DNA of 64,000 nucleotides. Origin: Apostichopus japonicus. Taxonomy: Eukaryota; Echinodermata; Holothuroidea; Aspidochirotida; Stichopodidae. The position numbers were made by a program, and so were the translations under genes. The DNA is taken from NCBI RefSeq assembly GCF_037975245.1, contig NC_092561.1:7934001-7998000 (forward strand), in the 5' to 3' direction. The notes beneath the pieces were generated by a model. That model was not told where the DNA came from. It searched no databases and saw nothing but the letters and a program-made list of their open reading frames with translations. Position 1 is the first letter of the stretch. Every line of letters starts with the position of its first letter. Below are positions 34,520 to 46,104 of the stretch, in pieces.

Positions 34520-37500
34520 TTCCAGAACCATGCATCCTTAAAGTTGGAAGTAAAAATGCTTATCGCATGATGAATATAGGTGGATTTACTAGCATATTTG
34601 ACCTGCTAGCATATTTTGGGATCTTCATAGTGACATACGGTTGGACTCTAACGTGTGTTACATCGATATGATTGTCATGAGAAATGCGGAAATAGTGCCG
34701 TTTATTTCATCGAATCCTAGAATTAGTCATCGGTTCTCCCAATGGAGTAATAATAATGAACAAATAGATACACTGTAAACACAATTCCTAGCTTTCGACA
34801 TGAAGAGCTATGAAGATAAATTCAGTGGAATTTGGCTGGGATTGGAAAAAGAAAGTATGTACAACGCCTCAACTCTAAACGTGTGATATCAGTTGTATCG
34901 CAAACGTTAAAAGTAGACAGAAAAATTGAATAGATTACGCAAAATTTTTTCGTTTGCTGCATCGGTTAATTTTCCCGTTTCATAACTGTTTAACAGTTGC
35001 TGCCCTCTATGTTTTCTTTCTCCCACTTCCCTTTTGTTGCTTTAGCCCGCAGAGCAGATGTATGGTCCAATGATGACTCCTGTAGTCTAACCCTCTATTT
35101 CCCCTTTTTGTTTTTCCTGCATAATACTTAGTATATATCATGTTTAACTGTTTTTTGCTCTTTTTTCCCTTGTTTTTCTTTCCCTTCTCTCCTCTTGGCT
35201 TTTCAGCCCACATTGCTGTGCACTGGCATGTTTTTATCTATTTTTTTCTTTTTTTTGGTCTTATTTATCCAGATACGTAGAGCTATAGAGCGAGGTATAG
35301 CTAAGCTTTGGTGATACATACTTGCATGCATGCATGCATGCATAAATAAGCATGTCTCGGATGTAGCCTATACATTACTCAACAGGAGCGACGTCATTAC
35401 CAGAGTAGCGTTAAACCATCCATCAAGACGCGCATTGTCATATTAATGCAATTACAGAGAGAAGCACCTGAGGCATGGTGCAGCCGGTCCCTTAATGATG
35501 TGAAGGCTCCTTCCGTAATTTGCATGTTTTGTTATCGTCGCTGCACTCACTCGACTGGAAAAAGAAGTAGAAATTGTCGTAGCTGCTTCTCCTCGTTCTT
35601 CATCATCATCCTCATCTTCTTACTTCTTCTCCTTAAAAAGTGTCATCACGTTTTTTTTTTTTTTTTGAACTTGAGGAAAAAAACAAGAGGTTTTTTTTTT
35701 TTTTTTTCCGAGTCTTCATTATGGTTGTGTCTTAACACACTAAGCTTGGAATTATGTCATCATCTTCACCGTAAGTTTAAAAATATTTTATATTTATTTT
35801 AAAAGAGAAGAAGAATGAAAGGAAGGAAGGAAAGAATGACACGATCGAGGCTTTACTAATGGATAGGATGTATGTTGTGCTGAAGACCTACCGTATAATT
35901 TCAACACCGTCTCTATGTTTTAATACTGTATGTAATTCATAGCGTGCTTGCAAAGCAAGTGCGTTCATATTTTCGAACGATGCATGCTTTAAGTACTACG
36001 CATGTTGGTGTCGTGCAGAATTATTACTGGTCGTTATTTACAAAGTGGAATCATCAAGAAAAATACTTTCTTCCAGTTTAAGATCAGTATTTTTTGTAGG
36101 AATTTAGGTCCTTGATTTTTGAATGCTTTTTTGAATTCTTTTTGTGCCATATGTTTCTAAATATAAACAATAAGAAGAAAAAGGTAAAGATGCTTATAGG
36201 TGCATGTTAACATTGATATGTATACTAAAAGTATCAGTTGGTTTGTGGAACAGGTTTGTTTTGTTGGTTGTGTTTTTGTTTTTTGAAGATCGATTTCTAA
36301 TCAAGTAGAGTGGTTTTGAATGTTAAGTAAAGATGACTGTGCTATCTGATGGTACCTAACTTTTTCCTTTTTTACCCCGCCAAAAAAACTTGGTTTCAAA
36401 AGAAAAGCAAGATCAGTTAGTGATAGTAGAGGTTTACAAGAAGAAAATATAATTACAAAATATAGATGAACAAAAAACATGAACTTACTTTAGAGTTTTA
36501 ATGAATATTTCTTAATGAATAAGTTTTATAAATTATAAATAAGTAATTATAACGATTTTAATGAATAGAGCTTTAATAATAAAGTTTTTCAAGTCAGTTG
36601 TGGTACATTGTGTGGCATCATGAGGTTCAGTACTTACCATATTCTTGGACATTTATGCTCTCCTGTAACATTTTTTTCATTTTTCATACTACCTATTTAA
36701 CTTTTAAAAACGAAAGCGTAAAAAATCACAAATATAAATACCCCATCGGTGTTTGATCTGTAAATCTTCCAGATTGGTGCTAAATATCGTCGCACAAAGT
36801 TGGGCAATTCGGCGATAAACAAGATTTTCAAAGCAATTTAAAACTTGAAACTTTTGGGGAAATTGGAAGATGTTAGGAATTTAAACAATTTTCTGCACAT
36901 GGCATGAACACAAACTACAAAAGAACAATGTTTGGTAAAGGAAATCGTAATGTGCCAATAATAATAGGGTGAGGATGTACTGTTGGTCCGCAGACGATGT
37001 ATGGACGATGTATAGTTTACATTGTCATTAATGCGGTGCAGGTATGTCACGCAATTACAAAGTGTCTTAAAGTTACACATGTTTGCTAAATGCTGAAAAA
37101 AAAAACAGTTAAGGCATGGTATAATTTAGTGTTAAAATTTTGTGTAGCATCTATTCTTGGTTTCAAACATTGCTGTGCCCATTTTGCATAGCATAAATTT
37201 GGTTATGGGATCAATGATGAATAAAGCCATACAGTACATGAATATTCACAATTAATTGCTTGGCTATATCACTCTAAAATTTAATTATAAAAAAAAAAAA
37301 CCATCTTGTAATGTATTCATACATAAATACATTTATAAACATTAGTCTACCATATAAGTAAGTCATTGATCAACATTTGGAATATGTAAAACTTTAGATG
37401 TGGGCAATACCTTTTTTTGTCACATAAGGGGGGGTGCAAAGCAGACTATTTTGCATTGGGTTGTGATCTTTTGAAGTTTCTTGCTGTACAAATAAGCCAT

Positions 37501-39505
37501 GCCCTACATGCATGTTCATACAGTTTTAAATATTTATTGAATTATTGAAAGGTCTATTGTACAAAATACAGTATAAAGTGGTTTATACCATCAATTTTCA
37601 TTAACGGAATTATTCAACAGAATAATTGCATTTTTACAAAGATTTTTGTAACCAAATAGTGTGCCCAAATCTTGAGAATGCGAAATTCCATTCACAAATT
37701 ACAACATGTTTTTTTTTAAATTTTATCACAGCTATAAAACAAAGCACCCTTTTCGACTTTCTTACTGATATCATCAGCGAGTTGTTACTGTATATTTAGT
37801 ACGTGGCCATTATAAGACACACATTAGTCTGTACATGCTATACAGACAAAACCAATGGCAAGCTGTCGATAGATAGAAACTTACAAAAAGCGTACAAAAC
37901 TTTTGTTATAGCACAGACTTTTTCCACATAAGGAGACAACCTCTGGTCCTGCTGTCACCCGAAAATCCCATTTTTTTTTTTTTTTTACATTTACATTTTG
38001 TTACATTACTCCCGTTTTAGAAACATTCTGTTTATATATTTCAAATTCACGCAGGTCTTCTTTCCTCTGTACGTCTTTCTTTCTCTGCGATCGCTAAGAT
38101 TGTTGACAATCATGCTTGATGTAATGTGTAACACACTCCCCTGGAGGGCCAAGGATGATCACTCTATCAAGAAGAAAGAAGGAAAGAGAGAGAATAAAAA
38201 GGAAAAGACACATACAGATATATAAAAAGAAAAAAGAAGAAGAAGTTACTTTCATGAAAAGAAGTACAAAAGCAAAAATGTAAATATGAAAAATGCCTTG
38301 GGCTAAGCTACTCTGTGCTGCACTTACTTGCTTATGGTTGAATTTTTATCCTGTGCCACAGATGATGGAAAAGAAAAAAAAAAGGGCTTTTACTAATTGA
38401 GTTACTACGTTACAAATTTTTTTCCTCCGTTTTTTTTCTTTTTTCGTTTTCTTCTTTCGGTTTGGCCGGGCTAGGAATGGGAGAAAGAGAGAGAAGGGAT
38501 AAATATCTGATAAATACGAAGTAAAAAAAAAAAAAAATAAGACAAAAAAAAAATCGAGCAAAGATGGAAATTAAGGAGAATGCCAGATCAGAGGCAGCTG
38601 ATGCGATATAGGTTATATGTATCTATACACGTGTGTGCGCAACACACATCTGCATTTAAGAAAAAGTAGTCGTAGTTGCCCTAGGTGACTCTGTTTTTTG
38701 CTCGTGTGATGAGATTTTCAAGGTTATAGCGAGAGGATATGAGAAGGGGATACAGACTGGGCAAAAGAGTGATGTTTGCATAATGTAACAGTTTTAATAA
38801 GCAAGTTATAAATGGAATAGGCCGACGGCTATACTATCCTCTTAGTAGTAGTAGTAGTACACTCTACATCCAACCACCCGACTGTATTAAACAAATGCGC
38901 CGTATTCTTGGTGGTAAGTAATGCAATTTTTTTTTTAAATGACTTGGGTGTTTCTCGTGTTTGATATTTTGATAAATTTTTGTAATTTATAGAAGGGCGG
39001 CCCGTACCGTACATTTTGAGAAACCCTCACGTACTTTCTTTAATTACTCGCATGTTTCGTTCGAGTCCGAGCTTTTATCCATCAAAGTTGTCAAAGATTG
39101 AGTTTTTCGGTTGAGACGATGTCATTTACTGTCATTTAGGGTTTGAATTCTGTTGTAGTTTTAATGAAAGAAAACGATCGGGAAGAAGAAGGAAAAAAAG
39201 AAGCACTTTATATAATGAAAACCTTAAAAAGTTGTTTGTCAATTACTGATTGTTTTTTTTTTTTTAACTTTCTTGCTCTTACATGCATGTGATGAATACT
39301 AATATGGAGAGGTGTCTGGGAGGATAAGAGTTTTTAAGAAACTAAATTAATTCTAAACATTGATGTTTAAAAGTGGAAATAATATAATTGTTTACAAGTT
39401 GAAATAATATAAAAAAACAAACACATGCAGGTATGTGGTGTATATATTCGACTTGAACACTTGGCCATCTTATGCTTGTATATTTTGGTTTCAAGTTTTA
39501 CATTT
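34520..39505. other. Unassigned AT-rich sequence
   Basis: No gene was recognised. GCATGCATGCATGCATGCAT lies near 35,324-35,343. Long T runs sit at 35,650-35,666 and 35,692-35,707, and purine-rich patches at 35,800-35,840 and 38,160-38,240. At 35,754 an ATG opens MSSSSP and ends at a strong donor-like ACC|GTAAGT (GT at 35,771, phase 2). This is a possible tiny first exon but too short to support. Confidence 0.4.
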
Positions 39506-39510
39506 GCACA

Positions 39511-39565
39511 GCGCTTTGAGCAGCTTTGCTGATTATTGCGCTATATAAATATTACTTATTATTGT
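39511..39565 (+). repeat. 3' tail of an L2-type LINE or dependent SINE
   Basis: AGCGCTTTGAGCAGC, GCTGATTATTGCGCTATATAA and ATATTACTTATTATTG in + orientation. It is the same subfamily as the minus-strand copy at 3.0 kb and shares the GCGCTATATAA signature with the L2 3' end at 63.5 kb. Confidence 0.75.
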
Positions 39566-39881
39566 AAAAATATCACTCTGTTGATACGGTAAAAGGAGAA
39601 TTACCTTTCTTGTAGTACATACGAGCTGATATGCAGGTGCTCCGTTTGAATGGACTTCATGAAATGCTTGCATGTGCATAAATATGAGAAAATCCTCAAC
39701 CTTACAATCCGTATATGTGCACTATGTTCAGATGAAAACATTTTATAATGTTGTCAAAATAATTGTTTCTATTCATCCACTGTATTAAAACTTTAAAATA
39801 AAATAAAACTGTTAGCAAGCTGCTTATCCACTAGAGAGCCTGTGTAAGAGAATGTGTAAAAGTAAGTTGGCCTGACGTTTT

Positions 39882-39912
39882 GATCCTAGCAGGATCTTCT
39901 TCAATACAACTT
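39882..39912 (-). repeat. Hammerhead-like motif of a Penelope-type retroelement (remnant)
   Basis: On the minus strand TTGAAGAAGATCCTGCTAGG is followed by ATCAAAACGTCAGGCC. The GATCC-TGCTA-GGATC hairpin between a CTGANGA-like and a (G)AAAC-like stretch is the layout of the hammerhead motif known in Penelope-like elements. Core positions are mutated (TTGAAGA for CUGANGA, AAAA for GAAA), so it is a relic and unlikely to cleave. Confidence 0.4.
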
Positions 39913-40130
39913 TGACGCATTGCCATAAACGATTGCAGGTATAATATTACTGTTGCACATGGTGGGTACTAAACAGTTGCGGCTAAATAAGTATCAGTTA
40001 TGTAAATTGCCATTTTTACACAGACACAGATATATATATATCTATATAGGTTAAATATATATAGGCAATATATATATAATAGCTAAATATATATACAGTA
40101 GGCTATAGGTTATATGTAGGCTATATATAA

Positions 40131-40346
40131 TTGAAAACGTAATGATTTGGAAAATTTAGAACAGTGAAAAACTTCCAGCCTCCACCAGGGCTCGAACCCG
40201 GGCCTCCCGCTTTATATGCGGACACCCTAACCAACTAGGCTATAAACGCTGATTGTATGTCCAGAGGTTTGAAACCGGTAAGGAAGGTCGTAATTCCACT
40301 GTAGGCGTTTGTCACCTGTATCGAACAATACTAGTTCTGCTTCTGG
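40131..40346 (-). mobile_element. tRNA-derived SINE, family 1 (5'-truncated)
   Basis: The minus strand matches the 6.4-kb copy from AGAACTAGTATTGTTCGAT through CGTCCATAGC, the A box (AGTTGGTTAGGGTG), the B box (GGTTCGAGCCC) and the body to CATTACGTTTTCAA. It then passes into TA-rich sequence (about 40,020-40,130). The 5' ~70 bp present in the 6.4-kb and 42.2-kb copies is missing. Confidence 0.88.
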
Positions 40347-41592
40347 TTTTAGGCTATATGTTGCATATGTATATCATTCATGTATACAATGTAGTCAGTC
40401 ATGTAGCACCAACTATAGGAAAAGCTTTGCATAGGTTTTGTGTTTTGCTTTATTTTTGAAAACAGCTGGCACACAAAACACATGCAATTTTCCCCTTCCT
40501 TTGACTTTCCCATCCCGTCCCATCCCCTCACCCCCCCCCCACTTTCTTCAATCTTTCCAACATTCAAGGTAGCAGAAACATTCTTTATACATACCAAAAG
40601 ACCAATAAATCCACCGCAGCAAAATGAATCAAGATCTGATTTGTAAAGGGGGAAGATTTGTATTCATATAATACAATGTGTGCAAAATACCAAAAGCTTT
40701 CTCTGAGAATTTTTACTAAAGACTTTTCTCTGAGAATTTGTGGATTGTTTATCTAGGTGTAATACTCTAAACTCTCCACATTATTCTCAAATATTGAGGA
40801 ATTTTAAATTAGACAATATAATAAAATATCACAGACAGTTAGAAGGGGAACATTTTTTTTTTTGAACAGTAAGATTTATAAGCAAACAAAGTTTAGATTA
40901 TCGGTGAGCATAACTACGGTCTAGCCCTAACAGATTTAAAACGGGGAGAATCAAAACTCGATGACCTTTAAGTCTATAAATACAAAGTACACCTTGTGAA
41001 AACATTCCAGCAATATTTTTATTGCCAACAAAGAAAAGGCATAAAATGTTGATATAAACAGTAGTACTGGGTTAAATCTTTGTACTGGTTTTTGAGTAGG
41101 ACTCCATGTAGGCTTCCCTTTTTGTTGGAATGCCTGCATATTGAAGGGAGGGGCCGAAACGTTGCACGTCCTTCCATGGTGTGTATATATACATGTATGT
41201 GTGGTGTGATTGAGTTGCATTCTAGTACACACATATATCTGAATAGCTGGATAAAGGAGGAGAGGATCCAAATATAGAAGAAAAACAAAAGAGAATATTT
41301 AAAAATCAGGTATTCGACTTGAATATATACAAAAATAAATTAAAAAAAGGTTCTAACTGATATATTTGAAACTGTACTTTAATCAATGTCAGATTTAGCA
41401 TTGCCCCCAATCATGCTAGAAAGTATGTATGTATTTTAGATCCTCCTGCAAGCAGGAACTTGCGAAGAAGCCTCATTGGCTTATCAAAGCCTCAAGCTGA
41501 CCGAAGTCAGTCTCTTACATTCATATTTAACGTCCATGATTATGAATTGTCAATTGTCAACAACTCTGTATTAACTGGACGATATACATTAA

Positions 41593-41662
41593 TCTTAGAG
41601 TGACTCGAACTGGGGACCTTTAATTGGAAGGCACCGACGTTAACCACTGAGCTGACACTCCT
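41593..41662 (-). mobile_element. tRNA-like sequence, probable SINE head (third type)
   Basis: On the minus strand GTGTCAGCTCAGTGGTTAAC (A box), a CCTT-loop-AAGG anticodon-like hairpin and CCAGTTCGAGTCAC (B box) are correctly ordered and spaced over about 70 bp. The acceptor ends do not pair well, so a functional tRNA is unlikely. A short direct repeat (ACACTCCTAAAGTGA twice) flanks its 5' end. Confidence 0.55.
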
Positions 41663-41869
41663 AAAGTGAACACTCCTAAAGTGAAAAAAGGGTTTACTAA
41701 AAGAAGCATTTTAACTACCACCCTGAAAGTATATTTCCTCAGTGACAAACATTTTTTTGATCCCTGGTTTATACATGCTATGCAAGGTACTGTGACTTCT
41801 GACTGCCATGGCACCATGCACCCAGCAAAGAAAGTGCTAGATATGTATAGGGATTGCCACCAAATAAAG

Positions 41870-41947
41870 GGCTGGATAGCCAGTTGTTGCTAGAACCTGC
41901 TGGGCTTGTAACCCCAGAGGTCACTGGTTCAATTCCTGTTCTAGCCC
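41870..41947 (+). pseudogene. tRNA-Thr(UGU)-like sequence, D-arm broken
   Basis: Acceptor strands GGCTGGA (41870-41876) and TCTAGCC pair over seven positions, with TA at positions 8-9. An anticodon hairpin CTGGG-cttgtaac-CCCAG has UGU in the loop. The T arm has TTCAATT in its loop and one mismatch in its stem. This matches the layout of tRNA-Thr(UGU). The D arm does not form (GCCA against GAAC), there are extra bases before the anticodon stem, and the anticodon loop is 8 nt. It is best read as a tRNA pseudogene or the head of a low-copy SINE. Confidence 0.55.
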
Positions 41948-42194
41948 GTCAATTTTCTTTGGTCTTAATATCCATGATCTACTGCATGGTTAATTTATTA
42001 AATGATAAATATGCACTGTGGTATTGTAGCTACAATTTCTTACTTTAATTGTCTACACTCTGCAATCTCTGGAAGTAATTTGGAGATGTAGCAGCACCAC
42101 CAGCAAAGTATTTGTGAAGAAATGATTTCAAAATTTAAGTATGCTACATTTTTGGGCCAATACATATGACCTTTAAGGGTCACACTTGGCAGAT

Positions 42195-42510
42195 CCGGCT
42201 TTAGGAATCACAAATGATTTTCGAGTTGGTTAGCATCATGTTTGATCTCTAGAGTAAGGCAAAATATGTCACCAAAAACAGAACTAGTACTGTTCGATAC
42301 AGGTGACAAACGCCTACAGTGGAATTACGACCTCCCTTATTGGTTTCGAACCTCTCGACATACATTCAGCCGTCCATAGCCTTGTTGGTTAGGGTGTCCG
42401 CATATAAAGCAGGAGGCCGGGTTCGAATCCCGGTGGAGGCTGGAAGTTTTTCCACTGTTCTGAATTTTCCAACTCATTACGTTTTCAATTATATATATAT
42501 ATATATACAC
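42195..42510 (+). mobile_element. tRNA-derived SINE, family 1 (full-length-like copy)
   Basis: It runs from GGCTTTAGGAATCACAAATG through AACTAGTACTGTTCGATAC and ACAAACGCCTACAGTGGAAT. The tRNA-like module follows (TTGGTTAGGGTGTCCGC, GGTTCGAATCCCGG), then TGGAAGTTTTTCCACTGTTC, CATTACGTTTTCAA and a (TA)n tail at 42,489-42,510. The B box is intact here. It lies about 1.9 kb from, and inverted relative to, the copy at 40.1 kb. Confidence 0.9.
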
Positions 42511-42985
42511 ATATGATATACTTGTGATATAATTGAATATACATGTTGTACGTGTAAGCGATGCATGTACTGTAGGCCGTCGCAAACACACACAACCAGA
42601 TACTCTATATAAGTTAGCAGTAGCTGAGATCAATCATGCTGATGAATTCAGAACATGTGTTACATGATGATATGTACATATTATTAAGTTAAATTTACAT
42701 GAACTTTAAAATATTCATAAGTACCGTATATATCTATATATATGTATCCATGGTAAAATAGATCTGTCTACTTTTGGATGCGGCTGAGATATGTGTCATT
42801 TCAACCATCACTGAATTAATTCCTAATTTGGTGTGTGAAAAATGAAAGAAGAATAAATAAAAAATATAAAAACAAGTACGGCATTGCTCAGAACTTCTTT
42901 ATGTGTACATGGAATATTTACCATAGTTCTGTGACTCTGATAAGAAATGGATAATTTGGCATAAAAGTACTGAAATGTAGCTTAA

Positions 42986-43601
42986 AGCAGAATTTTGCGT
43001 CCTTTTCTATGATTTTTCTCAACCTCACTGATTCCACTTTGCCATAACGACATACATAACTAGCTAATCTATTTATATTTTACTTCAAATGGTGGCATAA
43101 AAGTCGAAAAAATTGCAACTTTCAACTTTATTGTTCTCCAAGATATTTTCCGTTGGGAACCCAATAAACCTCGCCCATAATATGAATATTTAAACACTAC
43201 GAACGTCATTGACAGATACGTAATATAACACCACGCTTGATTTGTGTACAGTCTATATGGCAGTTGTACCAGGGAGTTGCATAACAACTCCCTGGTACAA
43301 CCAACGCGAAGTCTTGAATCTATTTTTAGCAACGGCTCATAACTAAACCTGCATCTCTGATTGGTTGAATTCAAACTAGTGGGTTTGGCGGAATTGTATG
43401 CGATTAATTTTAACTGTGAAATTTGTCGAGGACACTCTTCTCATTTATCGACATAAATCGTTAATTACTCGCTAATTAACGCTCTTGGCAGGGTGAAACT
43501 TGGATGGTATCTTAGATTGCTGTTTTATGATTGATACATGTAAAAAAATCGATGCACATGTTAAAAAAGTGGAAAAAAGCGACCCAACGCAAAATGCTGC
43601 T
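42986..43601. mobile_element. piggyBac-like MITE (616 bp) with TTAA target duplication
   Basis: Terminal inverted repeats AGCAGAATTTTGCGT (left) and AGCAGCATTTTGCGT (reverse complement of the right end) are flanked on both sides by TTAA (42982-42985 and 43602-43605). TTAA is the target of piggyBac and Kolobok transposons. No transposase coding is present. Inside is a perfect 17-bp inverted repeat with a 5-nt loop (GTTGTACCAGGGAGTTG, 43263-43301). The superfamily is inferred from the TTAA site only. Confidence 0.85.
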
Positions 43602-43609
43602 TTAAAGCA

Positions 43610-44040
43610 GTTTAATCTCTGAGGTGATTTTGTTAACTTTTGAAGTTATCTACAGAGACACAAACCCAACCAGGGTTATTGATCTAGATAGAGATAAACT
43701 GGGATGAACAAGTCCCCCTTCCTTCTTCCACCTCCCCCACCCCCCCACCTTACTCCACATCCAGGAGACACAAACTCCAAACACGTAATCTGTGCCATTA
43801 TCCAGAAAAAAATTCTGCATAAGGTGCTGTAAAAATAAAAATACAAAAAACAAAACAAAATGTACCAACAGACCAAAGCAAAGTTTGAAAAGATGAGTCT
43901 TGTTTATGAGTGATACCAAAAAGGTGGAAAAAAAAAATCATCACTATGCCATCATGTGTCTATCTAAAAAGAACCTGGCACAAGATGCATTACAGTATAT
44001 ATTTGAGATATAACAATCCGAGGTTACCTGGGTCTGCATC
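43610..44040. other. Unassigned spacer between two MITEs
   Basis: C-rich at 43,709-43,748; otherwise nothing recognised. The overlapping minus-strand ORFs are Phe/Val-rich chance frames. Confidence 0.5.
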
Positions 44041-44045
44041 ATGCA

Positions 44046-44550
44046 CAGGGATGTGCCCACGCTGGGCGGCACTGGGCGGCCCCGCCCAGCACTAAAAATT
44101 ACCGCCCAGCACTGTCTTAAAAATCGTGAATCCCGCCCAGCACTATTTTCATCAAAAATCCCTACTTTCCTAACAATATATTCAACATAAATTGGGCCTA
44201 GCCTATGCCAAAATCATACGGACTAATAATGCATCAGTTACGCATGCGAGAAACATTACTTACGGCTCTCAATTGGTCCCTTGTAAAATCTCTTTGAAAC
44301 AAACTAATAACTTTTACCAGGTACGTAATGTATTTCACTAATAAAAAAATTGTAAATTGTTAGCAAAACTAGTACTTGTGTATGTGCTTAAAAAAGCTAC
44401 AGCATTTTAAGCACAGCATTTAGCATCTGAGCACCTTCAAAAATCGAATAATTTCTCCAAGGGGAGGGGGACACCCCCTCCCCATTAGACCCCTTCCCCA
44501 GGATGGCGATCAGTATACCCGGCACTCAGGAAATCTTGAGCACATCCCTG
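44046..44550. mobile_element. hAT-like MITE (505 bp)
   Basis: Terminal inverted repeats CAGGGATGTGC (left, 44046-44056; complement at 44540-44550) are flanked by ATGCA on both sides. That is a 5-bp direct repeat, shorter than the usual 8 bp of hAT. The left subterminal region repeats CCGCCCAGCACT three times plus the reverse CTGGGCGG twice. A perfect 10-bp hairpin (GGGGAGGGGG, 3-nt loop, 44461-44483) lies near the right end. The layout parallels the hAT MITE at 14.7 kb. Confidence 0.82.
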
Positions 44551-45719
44551 ATGCAGTCACTGTATCCAGTACAGTACTGATAAAATTATAGTTGTCTTAA
44601 AAGTACAACACAAAATTTGACATTGTAACTGTTGTCTATATATATATACCAGGAGTTTTCTTCATCCCTATGACCGACAATGGATCTTCCCTTGTCGTCA
44701 ACCTTTAAAGAATGTTCACCTCTGACCGCGGTCGGTTGTTGACCCTGTCTTGGGGACTGTTGCATGTGACACAGGAATAAGACTATATACTTGACTATGA
44801 TGACAGGTACCTTGTAATAGTTTAAAGTGGTATATATTGTACTGAAGTATTCACTGATTGAATATAGATATTTAAAATAAAAATATTGGTTTATTTGAAA
44901 ACACTAACACTATCAGCTCATACAGTTATTACAGTATTATGTATGAAGGAATTATTGGGCAAACTATACAAATGTAGGTGTGTATGTATGTATGTATATA
45001 TGTCATGGGGGTTGTGCACTGGGTTTATTTACTTCACTTTTTGCTTACCTATCTCCTCACAACCTTAGCACCCGTTCTACCACCGGTTAACACTGTGCGC
45101 CCTTTATGACCAGGCTCCCTGTTCATTGTCCTTCCTTCTCATTCTACCATTTTAAGTGCCTGCCCATAGTATTAAATATGTTTGTGCCTCCAATGTCCCC
45201 CCCCCCTCCCCACCATCCTCCTGCCTCAAGAATATTGGGGTTTCTGGTACCATATCCCAGTATCTGCTCATAGAGGTCTGCACTTATCTGAGCCACACTT
45301 CAAGAGTACTATAGTCTCTGGAAGACCAATTGAACTAATTTATGATCATTTTAGTATTTATCATTTTATTTTCCCTCAAAGTTGGGATTAGCATCCACTT
45401 TTGTTTTTACTGCTGCTATCCTCATTCTTGTTTGATCATGTATGGTTCAGTGTGGCCTACATCCTAAAGTTCAACCAGCATTCGTTTGAACAAAGAAGTT
45501 ACGATAAGTACTTATTGAAACAGATTCCTGTGACCATATTTTGATGAGCAAAGTGATATGTTATGGTAACAAACTTTTTCAGGCTAATAGTTTCAAACTT
45601 TTTCGTAATAGCACATTTAAGTTTTGTTGTTGTAGTTAGGTCATTTGTGGCAGTCGTATTGATTAAATTTGTATGTCTGTATTATATATACGTAAACACT
45701 GAGAAGCGACAATCGTGAA

Positions 45720-45750
45720 CTGACGAAGAGCTAGTTTTGCTCAAAAGCTC
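45720..45750 (+). repeat. Hammerhead-like motif (Penelope-type remnant)
   Basis: CTGACGA fits the conserved CUGANGA core. It is followed by a GAGC-GCTC hairpin and AAAAGCTC where an active ribozyme would have GAAA. A decayed core with correct order and spacing. Confidence 0.4.
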
Positions 45751-46072
45751 AGCAAAAACTAATCATTGGCCGCTTTACTTCAATCACTCACCTAATGTAA
45801 TTTTTATATCTCACTCGAGATCCAGCCACTCTCTAAATACAGCATAGTTGTTTGACAGTTTTTTCTGTTATTCTGATATAGACTTGTATGCATATGCATA
45901 TATGCATATATATATATATATATACATACATATCTCTATATAAATATATATATTTCTATATATATCTATTTATATTATTTGGTTCTAATTTCATCTATGC
46001 AACTTACACTTATCTAGCGTCATACTTTCAATGTGTCACATTTTGTACTTTTCATTCGACTGCCAAGTATTG

Positions 46073-46104
46073 CTGATGAAGGTCCCAGGGGGACCAAATT
46101 TGGA
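46073..46104 (+). repeat. Hammerhead-like motif (Penelope-type remnant)
   Basis: CTGATGA (46073-46079) is followed by a 6-bp GGTCCC-agg-GGGACC hairpin and then AAA, missing the G of the GAAA box. Order and spacing fit a hammerhead core and stem II; activity is unlikely as written. Confidence 0.45.

Noticed and set aside
34184-34671. 128- and 141-codon + strand ORFs with repeated peptides
   Set aside because: The open frames cross an inverted SINE and a 22-bp minisatellite whose repetition keeps them open.
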